43,915 bases of DNA from CAYLPT01 sp964385645 (GCA_964385645.1 CAYLPT010000162.1:1-43915); one strand, 5' to 3'. Shown: positions 16,040 to 23,850, counted from the stretch's first letter. The notes: a model not told the origin generated them from the sequence alone. Numbers and translations are program-made.

Positions 16040-16351
16040 GTGAACCGATTCCGCCTCGTGCGCCTGCTCCGAACGCTCTCCTCCGAGGTCTATCTCATCT
16101 GGGAGGGTGACCAGCGCCTCGGCCAGGTGGACATCCACTACGCCGACTCCTCGGTCCAGGCCGACCTCTTCCTGGAGGCCCCTCTGGACCCCGAAGACCA
16201 GGAGGACCTGCTCTCCCAGCTTGATGACGACGTCGTCTCATCCTACCTTCCCAGCTTCGAGCGCGACCAGTTCATAGTCACCGTCTTCGTCGGCCGCGAG
16301 GTGGACTCGTTCAACTACCCGCCGGCGGGCCACGACATCGGCGAAAACTAG
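16040..16351 (+). CDS. Small acidic protein of unknown function
   Basis: A 103-residue protein that I do not recognise. The GTG at 16040 is preferred over the adjacent GTG at 16037 because GAGGAG lies five bases upstream. It has a basic start (NRFRLVRLLRTLSSEVYLIWEG) and then an acidic body (QVDIHYADSSVQADLFLEAP, LDPEDQEDLLSQLDDDV) ending near VGREVDSFNYPP. There is no signal peptide or membrane segment, so it is probably cytoplasmic. It lies between xerD and the MalF-like permease, two bases before the latter, so co-translation with the transporter is likely. Confidence 0.7.
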   Translation: MNRFRLVRLLRTLSSEVYLIWEGDQRLGQVDIHYADSSVQADLFLEAPLDPEDQEDLLSQLDDDVVSSYLPSFERDQFIVTVFVGREVDSFNYPPAGHDIGEN

Positions 16352-16353
16352 CG

Positions 16354-17355
16354 ATGACCTCGACGCCGCACCCACCCGCAGCACCCGCCCCGAGCGCGCG
16401 CCGGCGCGGCGCCGGCGCCCTCACCCAGGCCCTGCCCTTCCTGTTGCCCAATCTCCTGGGCTTCCTGGCCTTCACATTCCTGCCCGTGCTCGCCTGCTTC
16501 GCCCTCAGCCTCACCGACTACCGGCTGGCCCCGATTTCGCACCTGCGCGACCTGCGAGAGCAGGTGGAGTTCGTCGGCCTCCGCAACTTCGTGCGCCTCC
16601 TCGGCTTCCGCCGCGAGGCCGGCCGGCTCCTCGCCAATGACCCCGAGTTCTGGCGCTACCTGGGCAACACGCTCTTCCTCATGCTCGGCATCCCTCTGTC
16701 CATCGCCGGCTCGTTCCTGCTCGCCCTGCTCCTCAACCAGCCCCTGCGCGGGGTCACCATCTTCCGCACCATCTACTTCCTGCCTACGGTCTCCTCCGCG
16801 GTGGCGGTGTGCATAGTCTGGAAGTGGATCTTCCACCAGCAGCCGAATGAGGTCGGGCTGCTCAACAGCCTGCTGATGACCCTGGGGGTGTCGCATCCGC
16901 CGGACTGGCTGGGCTCTATGACCTGGGCCAAGCCCGCCTTCATCATCATGACCCTGTGGGCCACCGTGGGGGGCTACAACTGCGTGCTCTTCCTCGCCGG
17001 CCTGCAGGGCATACCGGAGGAGCTCTACGAGGCGGCCGCCCTCGACGGCGCCGGCCCGTGGGCCCGCCTGCGCCACGTCACCTGGCCCATGCTCTCCCCC
17101 ACCACCTTCTTCGTCGTGACCATGAGCGTCATCGCCGGCTTCCAGGGCTCGTTTCTGTTCACTGCCGCGTTCCTGATGACCGCCGGCGGCCCCGCGGGCG
17201 CCACCACCACGCTCATGCTCTACATCTACAACTACGCCATCTCCTGGCACCAGCTCGGCTACGCGGCGGCCATCGCCGTGGTGCTGTTCGCGCTGGTGCT
17301 CGGGTTCACCCTCCTCAACTGGCGCTACGGCCAGCGCCTGGTGCACTACGCATGA
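16354..17355 (+). CDS. Sugar-type ABC transporter permease (MalF/UgpA-like)
   Basis: A 333-residue inner-membrane permease subunit with about six hydrophobic segments; the N-terminus is Pro/Ala-rich. The first membrane helix is at about residues 28-50 (LPFLLPNLLGFLAFTFLPVLACFAL), followed by a long periplasmic stretch and the permease core (NTLFLMLGIPLSIAGSFLLALLL). The EAA loop that contacts the ATPase is at about 222-240 (EELYEAAALDGAGPWARLRHVTWPML). It pairs with the MalG-like gene that overlaps its stop codon. No binding protein or ATPase gene is adjacent; many organisms share one MsmX-type ATPase between such systems. Confidence 0.9.
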   Translation: MTSTPHPPAAPAPSARRRGAGALTQALPFLLPNLLGFLAFTFLPVLACFALSLTDYRLAPISHLRDLREQVEFVGLRNFVRLLGFRREAGRLLANDPEFWRYLGNTLFLMLGIPLSIAGSFLLALLLNQPLRGVTIFRTIYFLPTVSSAVAVCIVWKWIFHQQPNEVGLLNSLLMTLGVSHPPDWLGSMTWAKPAFIIMTLWATVGGYNCVLFLAGLQGIPEELYEAAALDGAGPWARLRHVTWPMLSPTTFFVVTMSVIAGFQGSFLFTAAFLMTAGGPAGATTTLMLYIYNYAISWHQLGYAAAIAVVLFALVLGFTLLNWRYGQRLVHYA

Positions 17356-18434
17356 TACGCGCCCTGCGACCCACAACCCGCCGCCGCACGCGCGCGCTGC
17401 ACCTGCTCTCGTATCTGGCGCTCGCCGCCATCGGCGTGACCATGCTGATGCCCTTCGCCTGGATGATCTCCACCTCGCTCAAGGCGCCCGCCTACGCGGT
17501 CGAGTTCCCGCCCCGCTGGATCCCCAGCGAGCCCGCCACCGTCGAGATCGAGGGCCGCGTCTGCCGGGTCGCCCGGCTCGCCGGCGACCTGCGGGTGGCG
17601 GTGGTGAGCTACTCGCCCGAGGGCGCGCACGTCCAGGTCCTCGCGCCGCGGTCGCGCGCCGGCGAGCGCCTGGTCGTGCCGGAGGACCGGCTGGAGATGG
17701 TGCGCGTGGTGCGGCTGCGGTGGGAGAACTACGCGGAGGCATGGCGGGCGCGGGGCGTGCGGGTGCGGGAGGCGTTCTTCGGCCTCGCCCGCCAGGTGGA
17801 CGGCTTCCTGGTCTTCTACCTGAACTCGATCATCGTCAGCCTGTGCGTGACGGTGGGAACGGTGTTCACGAGCTCGCTGGCGGCCTTCGCCTTCGCGCGG
17901 CTGCGCTTCCCCGGGCGGGACGCGATCTTCCTGGGCTACCTGGCGACCCTCATGGTGCCCTCGATCGTCATCATGCTGCCCGTGTACGCGCTGCTCTCCA
18001 ACCTGCGCATGACCAACAGCTACAGCGCCCTCATCCTGCCCGCCATGTTCTCCGCCTACGGGACCTTCCTGCTGAGGCAGTTCTTCATGACCATCCCGCA
18101 GGAGCTGGAGGACGCGGCGGTGATGGACGGCGCCTCGCCCTTCGCCATCTACCGGCACATCATCCTTCCCCTGTCCAAGCCGGCGCTCGCCACCCTGACC
18201 ACCTTCGTCTTCCTCCACTCCTGGAATGACTTCCTGTGGCCGCTGATGGTGGTGGACCGGCTCGCGCTCAAGACGTTGCCCATCGGCCTGGCCCACTTCC
18301 AGGACTCCTACACGACCGAGTACCACCTGCTGATGGCGGCCTCAGTCATCGTCATGGCGCCGGTGCTGATCGTCTTCGTGCTGGGGCAGCGCTACTTCGT
18401 CCGCGGCATCGTGCTGAGTGGGTTGAAGGGGTAG
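17352..18434 (+). CDS. Sugar-type ABC transporter permease (MalG/UgpE-like) with periplasmic insert
   Basis: A 360-residue partner permease. Its ATG (17352) overlaps the stop of the MalF-like gene (ATGA). The first helix is at about 20-42 (LSYLALAAIGVTMLMPFAWMISTSL). Between helix 1 and the usual W-x-N-Y entry (VRLRWENYAEAW, about 117-128) there is an extra beta-rich stretch of roughly 55 residues (about 62-118, VEIEGRVCRVARLAGDLRVA to EDRLEMVRVV) that typical MalG proteins lack. The EAA loop is EELEDAAVMDGASPFAIYRHIILPL-like (seen as QELEDAAVMDGASPF) and the C-terminus is the family's GIVLSGLKG. It probably forms a heterodimer with the upstream permease. Confidence 0.9.
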   Translation: MIRALRPTTRRRTRALHLLSYLALAAIGVTMLMPFAWMISTSLKAPAYAVEFPPRWIPSEPATVEIEGRVCRVARLAGDLRVAVVSYSPEGAHVQVLAPRSRAGERLVVPEDRLEMVRVVRLRWENYAEAWRARGVRVREAFFGLARQVDGFLVFYLNSIIVSLCVTVGTVFTSSLAAFAFARLRFPGRDAIFLGYLATLMVPSIVIMLPVYALLSNLRMTNSYSALILPAMFSAYGTFLLRQFFMTIPQELEDAAVMDGASPFAIYRHIILPLSKPALATLTTFVFLHSWNDFLWPLMVVDRLALKTLPIGLAHFQDSYTTEYHLLMAASVIVMAPVLIVFVLGQRYFVRGIVLSGLKG

Positions 18435-18452
18435 GGGGGCCGGCCTCCTGTC

Positions 18453-18478
18453 CCGGTGGCGCAGGTTCCCAACCTGCG
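18453..18478. repeat. Palindromic dispersed repeat, copy 1
   Basis: A 26-nt unit beginning CCGGTGGCGCAGGTT with arms CGCAGGTT and AACCTGCG around a CCC loop. It matches copy 2 at 21373-21398 at 25 of 26 positions in the same orientation; the only difference is one loop base. It lies 19 bp after the MalG-like gene and may double as a transcription end. Confidence 0.75.
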
Positions 18479-18675
18479 GAGGGGGCGCATGAGGGCGCGC
18501 AGGGCTCCGCATGCGCGCGGTCGGTGCTACTCCTCTTCCCTGGCTCGGCCCTCGGGCTAGCATCAGGCGAGATCTAGAGGGCGCCGAGAAGCCCTCTGGG
18601 GCGGCCCGGGTGGGCTCGGCTGCATGGGCTTCCTTGCTCCGGCCAGGAGACAGGACTCACGGCCGCCGCGGGCTC

Positions 18676-18704
18676 TTGACGAGCCAACAGCAGAGTGGTA
18701 CGTT
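18676..18704 (+). promoter_or_regulatory. Promoter in front of the tcmP remnant
   Basis: TTGACG (18676-18681), a 17-nt spacer and TACGTT (18699-18704). It would transcribe the broken tcmP gene (ATG 18812) and the Gp37/Gp68-type gene after it. Confidence 0.55.
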
Positions 18705-18811
18705 ACGCACAAACTGAAGTTTGAGATGGCCGGCCTGGGGGGCACGACTGTCCGACGCTGCAGCGTACGCGCCCGAGATAGGGCCGCGACCACCGAGGGG
18801 GAGATCGTGAC

Positions 18812-19031
18812 ATGAGTGAGCCTGCGGGCACTGACGACTACCCCGAGTACTGGCGCGACTACTCCAACCTGCAGCGTGTGAAGCACAAACTGATCGAGCA
18901 CTACCTGAAAGGGTGGTTCCCCAAGCTGGGCCTCGGGTCGGGAGCGGGGCGCGTGTTGTATGTGGATGCGTACGCGGGGCGCGACCGGGCTCAAGATAGC
19001 CGAGGATGTTCTGCGCAAGTACCGCGCATAG
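18812..19031 (+). pseudogene. Three-Cys-motif partner protein (TcmP), internally deleted and frameshifted
   Basis: The ATG at 18812 with GGGGAG upstream opens a sequence typical of the N-terminus of TcmP (three-Cys-motif partner) proteins: YPEYWRDYSNLQRVKHKLIE, YLKGWFPKLG, then GRVLYVDAYAGR at about residues 47-58. Family members run to several hundred residues, usually continuing RG...GSP. Here the family-like sequence stops near 18985. Immediately afterwards a different frame reads GLKIAEDVLRKYRA and ends at TAG 19029-19031, a plausible helical protein C-terminus. The simplest reading is an internal deletion joining the first ~58 codons to the last ~14 out of frame. The original frame stays open into the next gene but gives low-complexity sequence. 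The intact three-Cys-motif gene follows 34 bp later, the expected partner position. Confidence 0.7.
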
Positions 19032-19065
19032 GGGCTGAGTCGGCCCCCCGACGAGAGTGCGGGAT

Positions 19066-19785
19066 ATGGGCGCAACCTCCTGCATCGAATGGACTGAATC
19101 CACCTGGAATCCGGTCACCGGCTGCACGAAGATCAGCCGGGGGTGCCAGCACTGCTACGCCGAGCGCATGGCCCTGCGCCTGCAGGCCATGGGCAACCCA
19201 CGGTACCGCAGCGGGTTCCGGATTACCCTCCACCCCGACCTGCTTGACCTGCCTCTGCGCTGGAGGCGGCCGCAGATGATCTTCGCCAACTCCATGAGCG
19301 ACCTGTTCCACAGGGAGGTCCCCGCGGAGTTCGTGGCCCGCGCCTTTGACGTAATGGCGAAGGCGTCGTGGCACACGTTCCAGATCCTGACCAAGCGCGC
19401 GAAGCGTCTCGCCAGCTTCGCCCCAGAGCTCCCCTGGCCGCCCAACGTCTGGATGGGCGTGACGATCGAGGCGCAGGAGTACGCGTGGCGGGCGGACCGT
19501 CTCCGCGAGGCGCCCGCGGCGGTGCGTTTCCTCTCCCTCGAGCCGCTGCTGGGCCCGATAGCGGAGCTCGATCTCTTGGGGATTGACTGGGTGATCCTCG
19601 GCGGCGAATCAGGACCGCGTGCCCGGCCCATGAAAGCCGAATGGGCTCGCTCGGTCCGCGACCAGTGCCTCTCAGCCGGCGTGCCGTTCTTCTTCAAGCA
19701 GTGGGGTGGAGTGCACAGACGGGCCGCCGGCCGACGACTTGACGGCCGGCTCTGGGAGGAGTACCCGCGGTCGGCGGTCGGTTAG
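19066..19785 (+). CDS. Phage Gp37/Gp68-type three-Cys-motif protein (radical-SAM-like)
   Basis: A 239-residue protein of the Gp37/Gp68 (DUF5131) family. The start is taken at ATG 19066, since family members begin M...IEWT(D/E)xTWNPVTGC; a GTG at 19057 is the alternative. The signature is CIEWTESTWNPVTGCTKIS then RGCQHCYAERMA, with Cys20, Cys27 and Cys30 forming a CX6CX2C set that probably binds an Fe-S cluster. Further family blocks are RITLHPDLLDLPLRWRRP, IFANSMSDLFHREVP, FQILTKRAKRL, NVWMGVTIE, RFLSLEPLLGPI, WVILGGESGPRARPM and PFFFKQWGG. The family occurs in phages and bacterial chromosomes, often beside tcmP; its reaction is not established. Here it survives although its neighbour tcmP is broken. 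Confidence 0.88.
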   Translation: MGATSCIEWTESTWNPVTGCTKISRGCQHCYAERMALRLQAMGNPRYRSGFRITLHPDLLDLPLRWRRPQMIFANSMSDLFHREVPAEFVARAFDVMAKASWHTFQILTKRAKRLASFAPELPWPPNVWMGVTIEAQEYAWRADRLREAPAAVRFLSLEPLLGPIAELDLLGIDWVILGGESGPRARPMKAEWARSVRDQCLSAGVPFFFKQWGGVHRRAAGRRLDGRLWEEYPRSAVG

Positions 19786-19928
19786 CTGCTCGGTCGCGGC
19801 AGGAATGTCGCTCCTACGGACAGGGGCGGGAAACGCGCTCCTGCCCTGCGGATTCCCCGCTGGGGCTGGCTGGGGGCCTCCCTCACCCCCCGCAGGAGAG
19901 CGCCCTCCGCAACCAGAACTCTTCCCCG

Positions 19929-21056
19929 ATGCCCCGCAAGCACCGAGCGCGCAAGCAGACCCGGCGGCGCCGGCTCGAGGCTCGGCCCCGCGTCTCCCCC
20001 GCCGACCTCATCCGCGAGGACTTCCAGCGCATGCTCTTCACGATGCGCCTGCGCACCACCGAGGAGGCGGCCGAGAACATCCTCATGCAGTCCTGTGAGG
20101 GCCATGCCCAGATGGGGCACGGCTCCTTCGCCGGCCGGCGCTTCCCCAACACCGAGATGGAGGACATCGTCGAGGCCCTCGGCCGCGACCCCCGCATCGT
20201 CGGCGAGCAGCGCCAGCGCCTCATCAGCGAGGTCTTCATCTGGGTGGAGCGCGCGCTGGCCGGCGAGGCCCCGCCCACCCTGGTCAACGAGCAGGGCGAG
20301 GGCCTTATCGGCTGCGGGATGCTGCGCCACCTCGCCGTCTCGTCCACCGACGTGCTGCGCGGCATCTACCTCGGCGGTCTGCGCGACGACTCGGAGCTGC
20401 GCCTCCAGGTCGAGAGGCGCACCGGCCTGCGCATCGGCGGAGGCCACATGCGCTTCATCAACACCGACGTCATGCACGAGATGGGCCTGGACGGCGACCA
20501 GCTCGCGCACGGCGAGCACGCCGACCGAATCGAGGAGTACAAGCGCCTGGGGCTCATCGTGGAGGACCCGGGCCCGCCTCGTCGTGACAGCCGCATCCGC
20601 TACATGTACGTGCGCGAGCGCCAGGGCGGCGGCACCTCCGATGACGCGGCGATCGTCGCCGCCGGCCGGCTCTACAACCTCAGCGTCGCCCTCGGCGTGT
20701 TCCTCGCCGACGCCATTGACACCCTGGAGAAGTTCGTCGTCCACTACGCCGACCAGGACGATGACCTGGCTCGCCACATCGGCCGCGAGTGCGACGACCT
20801 CAACCTCAACATCGAGGACGTCTACCGCATGATCTGGCTCTGCGCCGTGCCCCCCGAGCACACGGGCGCCGTCCCCGACTCCTCCCTCCGCCACCTGATC
20901 GAGGTGGACCGCGACACCGACCAGACGGCGATCGAGAGCCACCTCGCCTACCTCGCCGGAAACCCATTCTCGCCCCAGCTCCTCGCCTCCGAGGACGTGC
21001 CCAACCTCGAGTTCTACGCCTGGTTCGAGGAGCGCAGCCGGGCCTGCCCGCTCTAG
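19929..21056 (+). CDS. Uncharacterised 375-residue protein with basic N-terminus
   Basis: I do not recognise this protein. It begins with a strongly basic tail (MPRKHRARKQTRRRRLEARPR) that could bind nucleic acid, then a mostly helical, charged body with no signal peptide or membrane helix. Notable segments are LRTTEEAAENILMQSCEGHA, RRFPNTEMEDIVEALGRDPRI, GCGMLRHLAVSSTDVLRGIY, RRTGLRIGGGHMRFINTDVM, HADRIEEYKRLGLIVEDPG and NLEFYAWFEERSRACPL. Codon use, with strong C/G at third positions, matches neighbouring real genes and the frame is open throughout, so the gene is credible. No clear ribosome site precedes the ATG. It is followed after 20 bp by the DUF6504 gene and may form a pair with it. 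Confidence 0.7.
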   Translation: MPRKHRARKQTRRRRLEARPRVSPADLIREDFQRMLFTMRLRTTEEAAENILMQSCEGHAQMGHGSFAGRRFPNTEMEDIVEALGRDPRIVGEQRQRLISEVFIWVERALAGEAPPTLVNEQGEGLIGCGMLRHLAVSSTDVLRGIYLGGLRDDSELRLQVERRTGLRIGGGHMRFINTDVMHEMGLDGDQLAHGEHADRIEEYKRLGLIVEDPGPPRRDSRIRYMYVRERQGGGTSDDAAIVAAGRLYNLSVALGVFLADAIDTLEKFVVHYADQDDDLARHIGRECDDLNLNIEDVYRMIWLCAVPPEHTGAVPDSSLRHLIEVDRDTDQTAIESHLAYLAGNPFSPQLLASEDVPNLEFYAWFEERSRACPL

Positions 21057-21076
21057 CGCCGCGCCCGGGGGACGCC

Positions 21077-21358
21077 GTGGACTGGGAGTTCATTCACGAG
21101 GAGATCGAGGTTGAGTTCGCCCGCCGGCCGGGGCCGCCGGTCTCCTTCGCGTGGCGGGGCGAGCGGCACGAGATCGCCGAGGTCCTCCGGAGTTGGCCCG
21201 ACTACGGCTTCGGGCCCCTCAAGTACGCCTCCCGCTGGTGGCAGCGCCGGCACCGAAACTACTTCCGCGCCCGCACCGGCGACGGCCGCCTGGTTGAGTT
21301 CTACCTCGACCGCGGGTCCGGCCGGTGGGTGCTCTACCGGCGCGCCCGCCGGGCCTAG
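21077..21358 (+). CDS. DUF6504 family protein
   Basis: A 93-residue protein starting at GTG 21077, just after a purine-rich GGGGGA. The sequence fits the DUF6504 pattern: EIEVEFARRPGPPVSFAWRG, HEIAEVLRSWPDYG, a tryptophan/arginine-rich middle (SRWWQRRHRNYFRARTGDG) and the C-terminal VEFYLDRGSGRWVLYRRAR. In actinobacteria and other lineages this small domain is found near DNA-repair genes, but its role is not known. It lies 20 bp after the unknown 375-residue protein. Confidence 0.75.
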   Translation: MDWEFIHEEIEVEFARRPGPPVSFAWRGERHEIAEVLRSWPDYGFGPLKYASRWWQRRHRNYFRARTGDGRLVEFYLDRGSGRWVLYRRARRA

Positions 21359-21372
21359 CAGAAGCGGCCCTT

Positions 21373-21398
21373 CCGGTGGCGCAGGTTCGCAACCTGCG
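21373..21398. repeat. Palindromic dispersed repeat, copy 2
   Basis: The same 26-nt unit as at 18453-18478, in the same orientation, with one substitution in the loop (CGC instead of CCC). It lies 14 bp after the DUF6504 stop, so the two copies bracket the tcmP to DUF6504 patch. Confidence 0.75.
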
Positions 21399-21504
21399 CT
21401 GGGGGGGTCGCAGACCTGCCCCGCTTTCGCCCCTCCGGCCCGAGCGGCATCAGCGCCGCGCCCAGAGGGACCGCGCCCTCCCCTCACGAAACCTCCAGTT
21501 GCTG

Positions 21505-23559
21505 ATGCCCCGCAGGAGGAAGAAGCGAGAGCCGGAGGCCGAGCTTCGGCCACGGCGGCCGATCGCGCTTCCGTGCGCCGCCGTCGTCTTCGTGCTCCTG
21601 CTCCTCGTCTACCTCGCGACGGTCATCCCCACCGCGGTGGACCAGGACAGCGGCGAGCTCGCGGCGGCCGCCCACGTGCTGGGCATCGCGCACCCGACTG
21701 GCTACCCGCTGTGGGTGTTGCTTGGGCGGGCGTTCGATTACCTGCCGGTAGGTGGCACCAGCGCCTACCGGGTGGCGCTCTTATCGGCCGTGTCGGCCGC
21801 GGCGGCCGGGGCGCTGGTGGCGGCGATGGCCGCCGCGCTGACTTCAGCGACCGCGCCGGCGCTCGGCGCGGGGCTCGCCTTCGGGCTCTGGAACCCCACC
21901 TGGAGCCAGGCCGTGCTCGCGGAGGTGTATGGGCTAAGCGCGCTGCTCAGCGCGCTGGCGCTCATCGCGCTGCAGAGGTGGGAGCGCGGCCGCTCCCGCC
22001 GCGCGCTCTACTGGCTCGCGCTCGCCGTCGGCTTCGTCTCCATGCACCACCGCACCGCCATGCTCGCCGTCCTGCCAGCGCTGGTGGCGGCGGCCGCGCT
22101 CACGCGACCGCGGCGGGCCCGGGTGCACGCGGCCGCCGCGGCGCTCTTCATCGCGCCCTTCGCGCTCTACCTCTACCTGCCCATCCGGGCCGCGGCCCGC
22201 CCGCCCCTGAACTGGACCAACCCTAGCACCTGGGACCGCTTCTGGGACCATGTGCTCGCCACCCAGTATCAGCACTTCGCCTTCTCCCACAGCCTCGAGG
22301 AGATGCTCGAGGTCAGCGTCTCCCTTCTGCCCGAGGTCCTCGCGCCGGGCGCGGCGCTGTCGGTGCTCATCGCGCTGGTTGGGCTGCCCCTAATCGGGTG
22401 GGGATGGCGGCGGTGGGCTGATCAGCAGCCGGCGAGCGCCTGGTCGCTGCTGGTGGGCGCCGCGCTGCTGTGCATCTGGGTGCTTCAGTGGGGTGAGACC
22501 TCCGACCTGAAGGTCTTCCTGCTCCCCCTGGGGCTGGTGCTCGCGCTGTGCGGCGCAGTGGGCCTGGCGCGCCTGCGGGAGCGCCTCGGCGGACCCCACG
22601 GCGGGCTGGCCGCGGCCGGCTTGGCGGCGGTCCTGTGCGGAGCGCTGCTGGCGGCGAACTGGGACCGCTGCAACCTGCGCGATATGTGGCAGCATCGGGA
22701 CCGCTGGGTGGCGGTGCTCTCGCAGATGGAGCGCGACGCGATCTTCGTCTCCGACTTCGACGTGCCTAGCTTCGCCACACTCTACCTCCAGAACGTGGAG
22801 GGGCTGCGCCGGGATGTGCACCTGATCCGGGCGGTTCGCGTTCCCGACTGGTGGTACCAGGAGCTGATCGAGGACGAGGAGCTGCGGGCGGCCGTCAGGG
22901 AGAGCTGGCGCGCCGCCGGCGCCCGGGTGCTGGAGGTCCGCGAGCGCACCGCGCTCTTCGCTGCTGGCCTCGGCCAGCGGCTCCGGGGCCGCCGCCCAGT
23001 CTACGCCCTGCACGGCCCCATCCGCGTGCCCTATGAGGGGCCCCCGCACTTCGTGTCGCTAAGCGAGGACCTGGTGGAAATAGCCTTCGAGACGCCGGAG
23101 GTGCTGCGCCCGTGGGAGGAGGGCCCGCCCGCGGCCGAGCTGCCCGGGGGGGTGACGCTGGTGGACTTCGAGCTAGAGCGCACCGAGGCCGGGACGGGCG
23201 AGCTGGTCGGCTTCACCGCCCGCTGGCGGCTTTCCGCCGCGCCGCCCGGGCAGTTCGGCCTGCTCCTCGAGCCGGTCGAGATGGACGCCGCGCGCTTCCG
23301 CAGGAGGCTGCTGCCCAGGGGCCGATTCCTGCAGGGGTTCCCACTGGTCTACGGGCTCCGCGACCTGGGCCCGACGCCGGAGGGGGCGGTGTACGAGCAG
23401 CAGGGCGTCCTGATCGTCCCGACCAACGCGCCGCCCGGCCCCCATGCGGTTCGTGTCGCCGTGGGGCCGCCGTGGGCGGAGTTCGAGGGGTATCGGGGAT
23501 GGACCGAGGTCGCCCGGCTCATGGTGCAGCCCCGGCCCCGGCCCACCAACCCGCCGTGA
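21505..23559 (+). CDS. DUF2723 (TMEM260-type) membrane protein, putative glycosyltransferase
   Basis: A 684-residue integral membrane protein. The ATG at 21505 is used because upstream in-frame sequence runs through the palindromic repeat. The N-terminal half matches DUF2723: a first helix (AVVFVLLLLVYLATVIPTAV), the diagnostic DQDSGELAAAAHVLGIAHPT, GYPLWVLLGRAFDYLPVGG and AYRVALLSAVSAAAAGALVA, with about 10-11 helices to residue 390. DUF2723 proteins are GT-C-like and related to protein O-mannosyltransferases; the Asp in DQDSGE is the probable catalytic position. The C-terminal ~290 residues are soluble (FVSDFDVPSFATLYLQNVEG, VRVPDWWYQELIEDEEL, then a beta-rich end) and would face outside. 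The sugar and acceptor are unknown. No clear ribosome site is visible. Confidence 0.85.
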   Translation: MPRRRKKREPEAELRPRRPIALPCAAVVFVLLLLVYLATVIPTAVDQDSGELAAAAHVLGIAHPTGYPLWVLLGRAFDYLPVGGTSAYRVALLSAVSAAAAGALVAAMAAALTSATAPALGAGLAFGLWNPTWSQAVLAEVYGLSALLSALALIALQRWERGRSRRALYWLALAVGFVSMHHRTAMLAVLPALVAAAALTRPRRARVHAAAAALFIAPFALYLYLPIRAAARPPLNWTNPSTWDRFWDHVLATQYQHFAFSHSLEEMLEVSVSLLPEVLAPGAALSVLIALVGLPLIGWGWRRWADQQPASAWSLLVGAALLCIWVLQWGETSDLKVFLLPLGLVLALCGAVGLARLRERLGGPHGGLAAAGLAAVLCGALLAANWDRCNLRDMWQHRDRWVAVLSQMERDAIFVSDFDVPSFATLYLQNVEGLRRDVHLIRAVRVPDWWYQELIEDEELRAAVRESWRAAGARVLEVRERTALFAAGLGQRLRGRRPVYALHGPIRVPYEGPPHFVSLSEDLVEIAFETPEVLRPWEEGPPAAELPGGVTLVDFELERTEAGTGELVGFTARWRLSAAPPGQFGLLLEPVEMDAARFRRRLLPRGRFLQGFPLVYGLRDLGPTPEGAVYEQQGVLIVPTNAPPGPHAVRVAVGPPWAEFEGYRGWTEVARLMVQPRPRPTNPP

Positions 23560-23639
23560 GGGGAGGCGGGCGTTCGTCCCGGGGGCGCGGCCTGGGCGGC
23601 CGCGTCGGCGGGCCCTGCTCGCGCCGGGTGCGGTCTTCC

Positions 23640-23668
23640 TTGACGCCGGCCGTGCAGTGTGCTACCAT
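23640..23668 (+). promoter_or_regulatory. Promoter for the tRNA-Tyr/tRNA-Thr pair
   Basis: TTGACG (23640-23645), a 17-nt spacer and TACCAT (23663-23668), with GTGC in front of the -10. Transcription would start near 23675, about 34 nt before tRNA-Tyr. Confidence 0.75.
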
Positions 23669-23708
23669 CCGCGTGGGTGGCGAGCCTGGCTCGCGGCCTT
23701 TCGTCTCC

Positions 23709-23794
23709 GGGCGGGTGCCCGAGCGGCCAAAGGGAGCAGACTGTAAATCTGCCGGCGGATGCCTACGGAGGTTCGAATCCTCCCCCGCCCACCA
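23709..23794 (+). tRNA. tRNA-Tyr (anticodon GTA)
   Basis: Acceptor GGGCGGG (23709-23715) pairs with CCCGCCC (23784-23790), followed by ACCA with encoded CCA. The anticodon stem GCAGA/TCTGC encloses the loop CTGTAAA, giving GTA. A long variable arm (type II) fits bacterial tRNA-Tyr; the T arm is GGAGG TTCGAAT CCTCC. Confidence 0.95.
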
Positions 23795-23850
23795 GGCCCG
23801 CGCTGGGCGCCCCGCCAGCGGGTCCGTGGTCGGTCTGGGGCGGCGTTCGA

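Larger units (their letters stand above)
18435..18811. other. Gene-free stretch with palindromic repeat, hairpin and promoter
   Basis: No convincing gene lies in these 377 bases. They hold the 26-nt palindromic repeat (18453-18478), a 7-bp hairpin AGAGGGC / GCCCTCT (18576-18582 and 18591-18597, 8-nt loop) that may end the permease transcript, and the TTGACG promoter at 18676-18704. The base composition is less coding-like than the flanks. Confidence 0.6.

Noticed and set aside
18812..19279. A 155-residue protein starting at the tcmP ATG
   Set aside because: Only the first 58 residues resemble a family; the rest overlaps the Gp37/Gp68-type gene out of frame and is Ser/Ala/Pro-rich noise.
19782..20942. 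386-codon minus-strand open frame over the unknown 375-residue gene
   Set aside because: The plus-strand product has a far more protein-like composition; the minus-strand product is Val/Ala/Asp/His-rich and motif-free.
18435..21504. The tcmP to DUF6504 patch as a prophage remnant
   Set aside because: Although Gp37/Gp68 is named from phage, there is no integrase, structural, lysis or replication gene.
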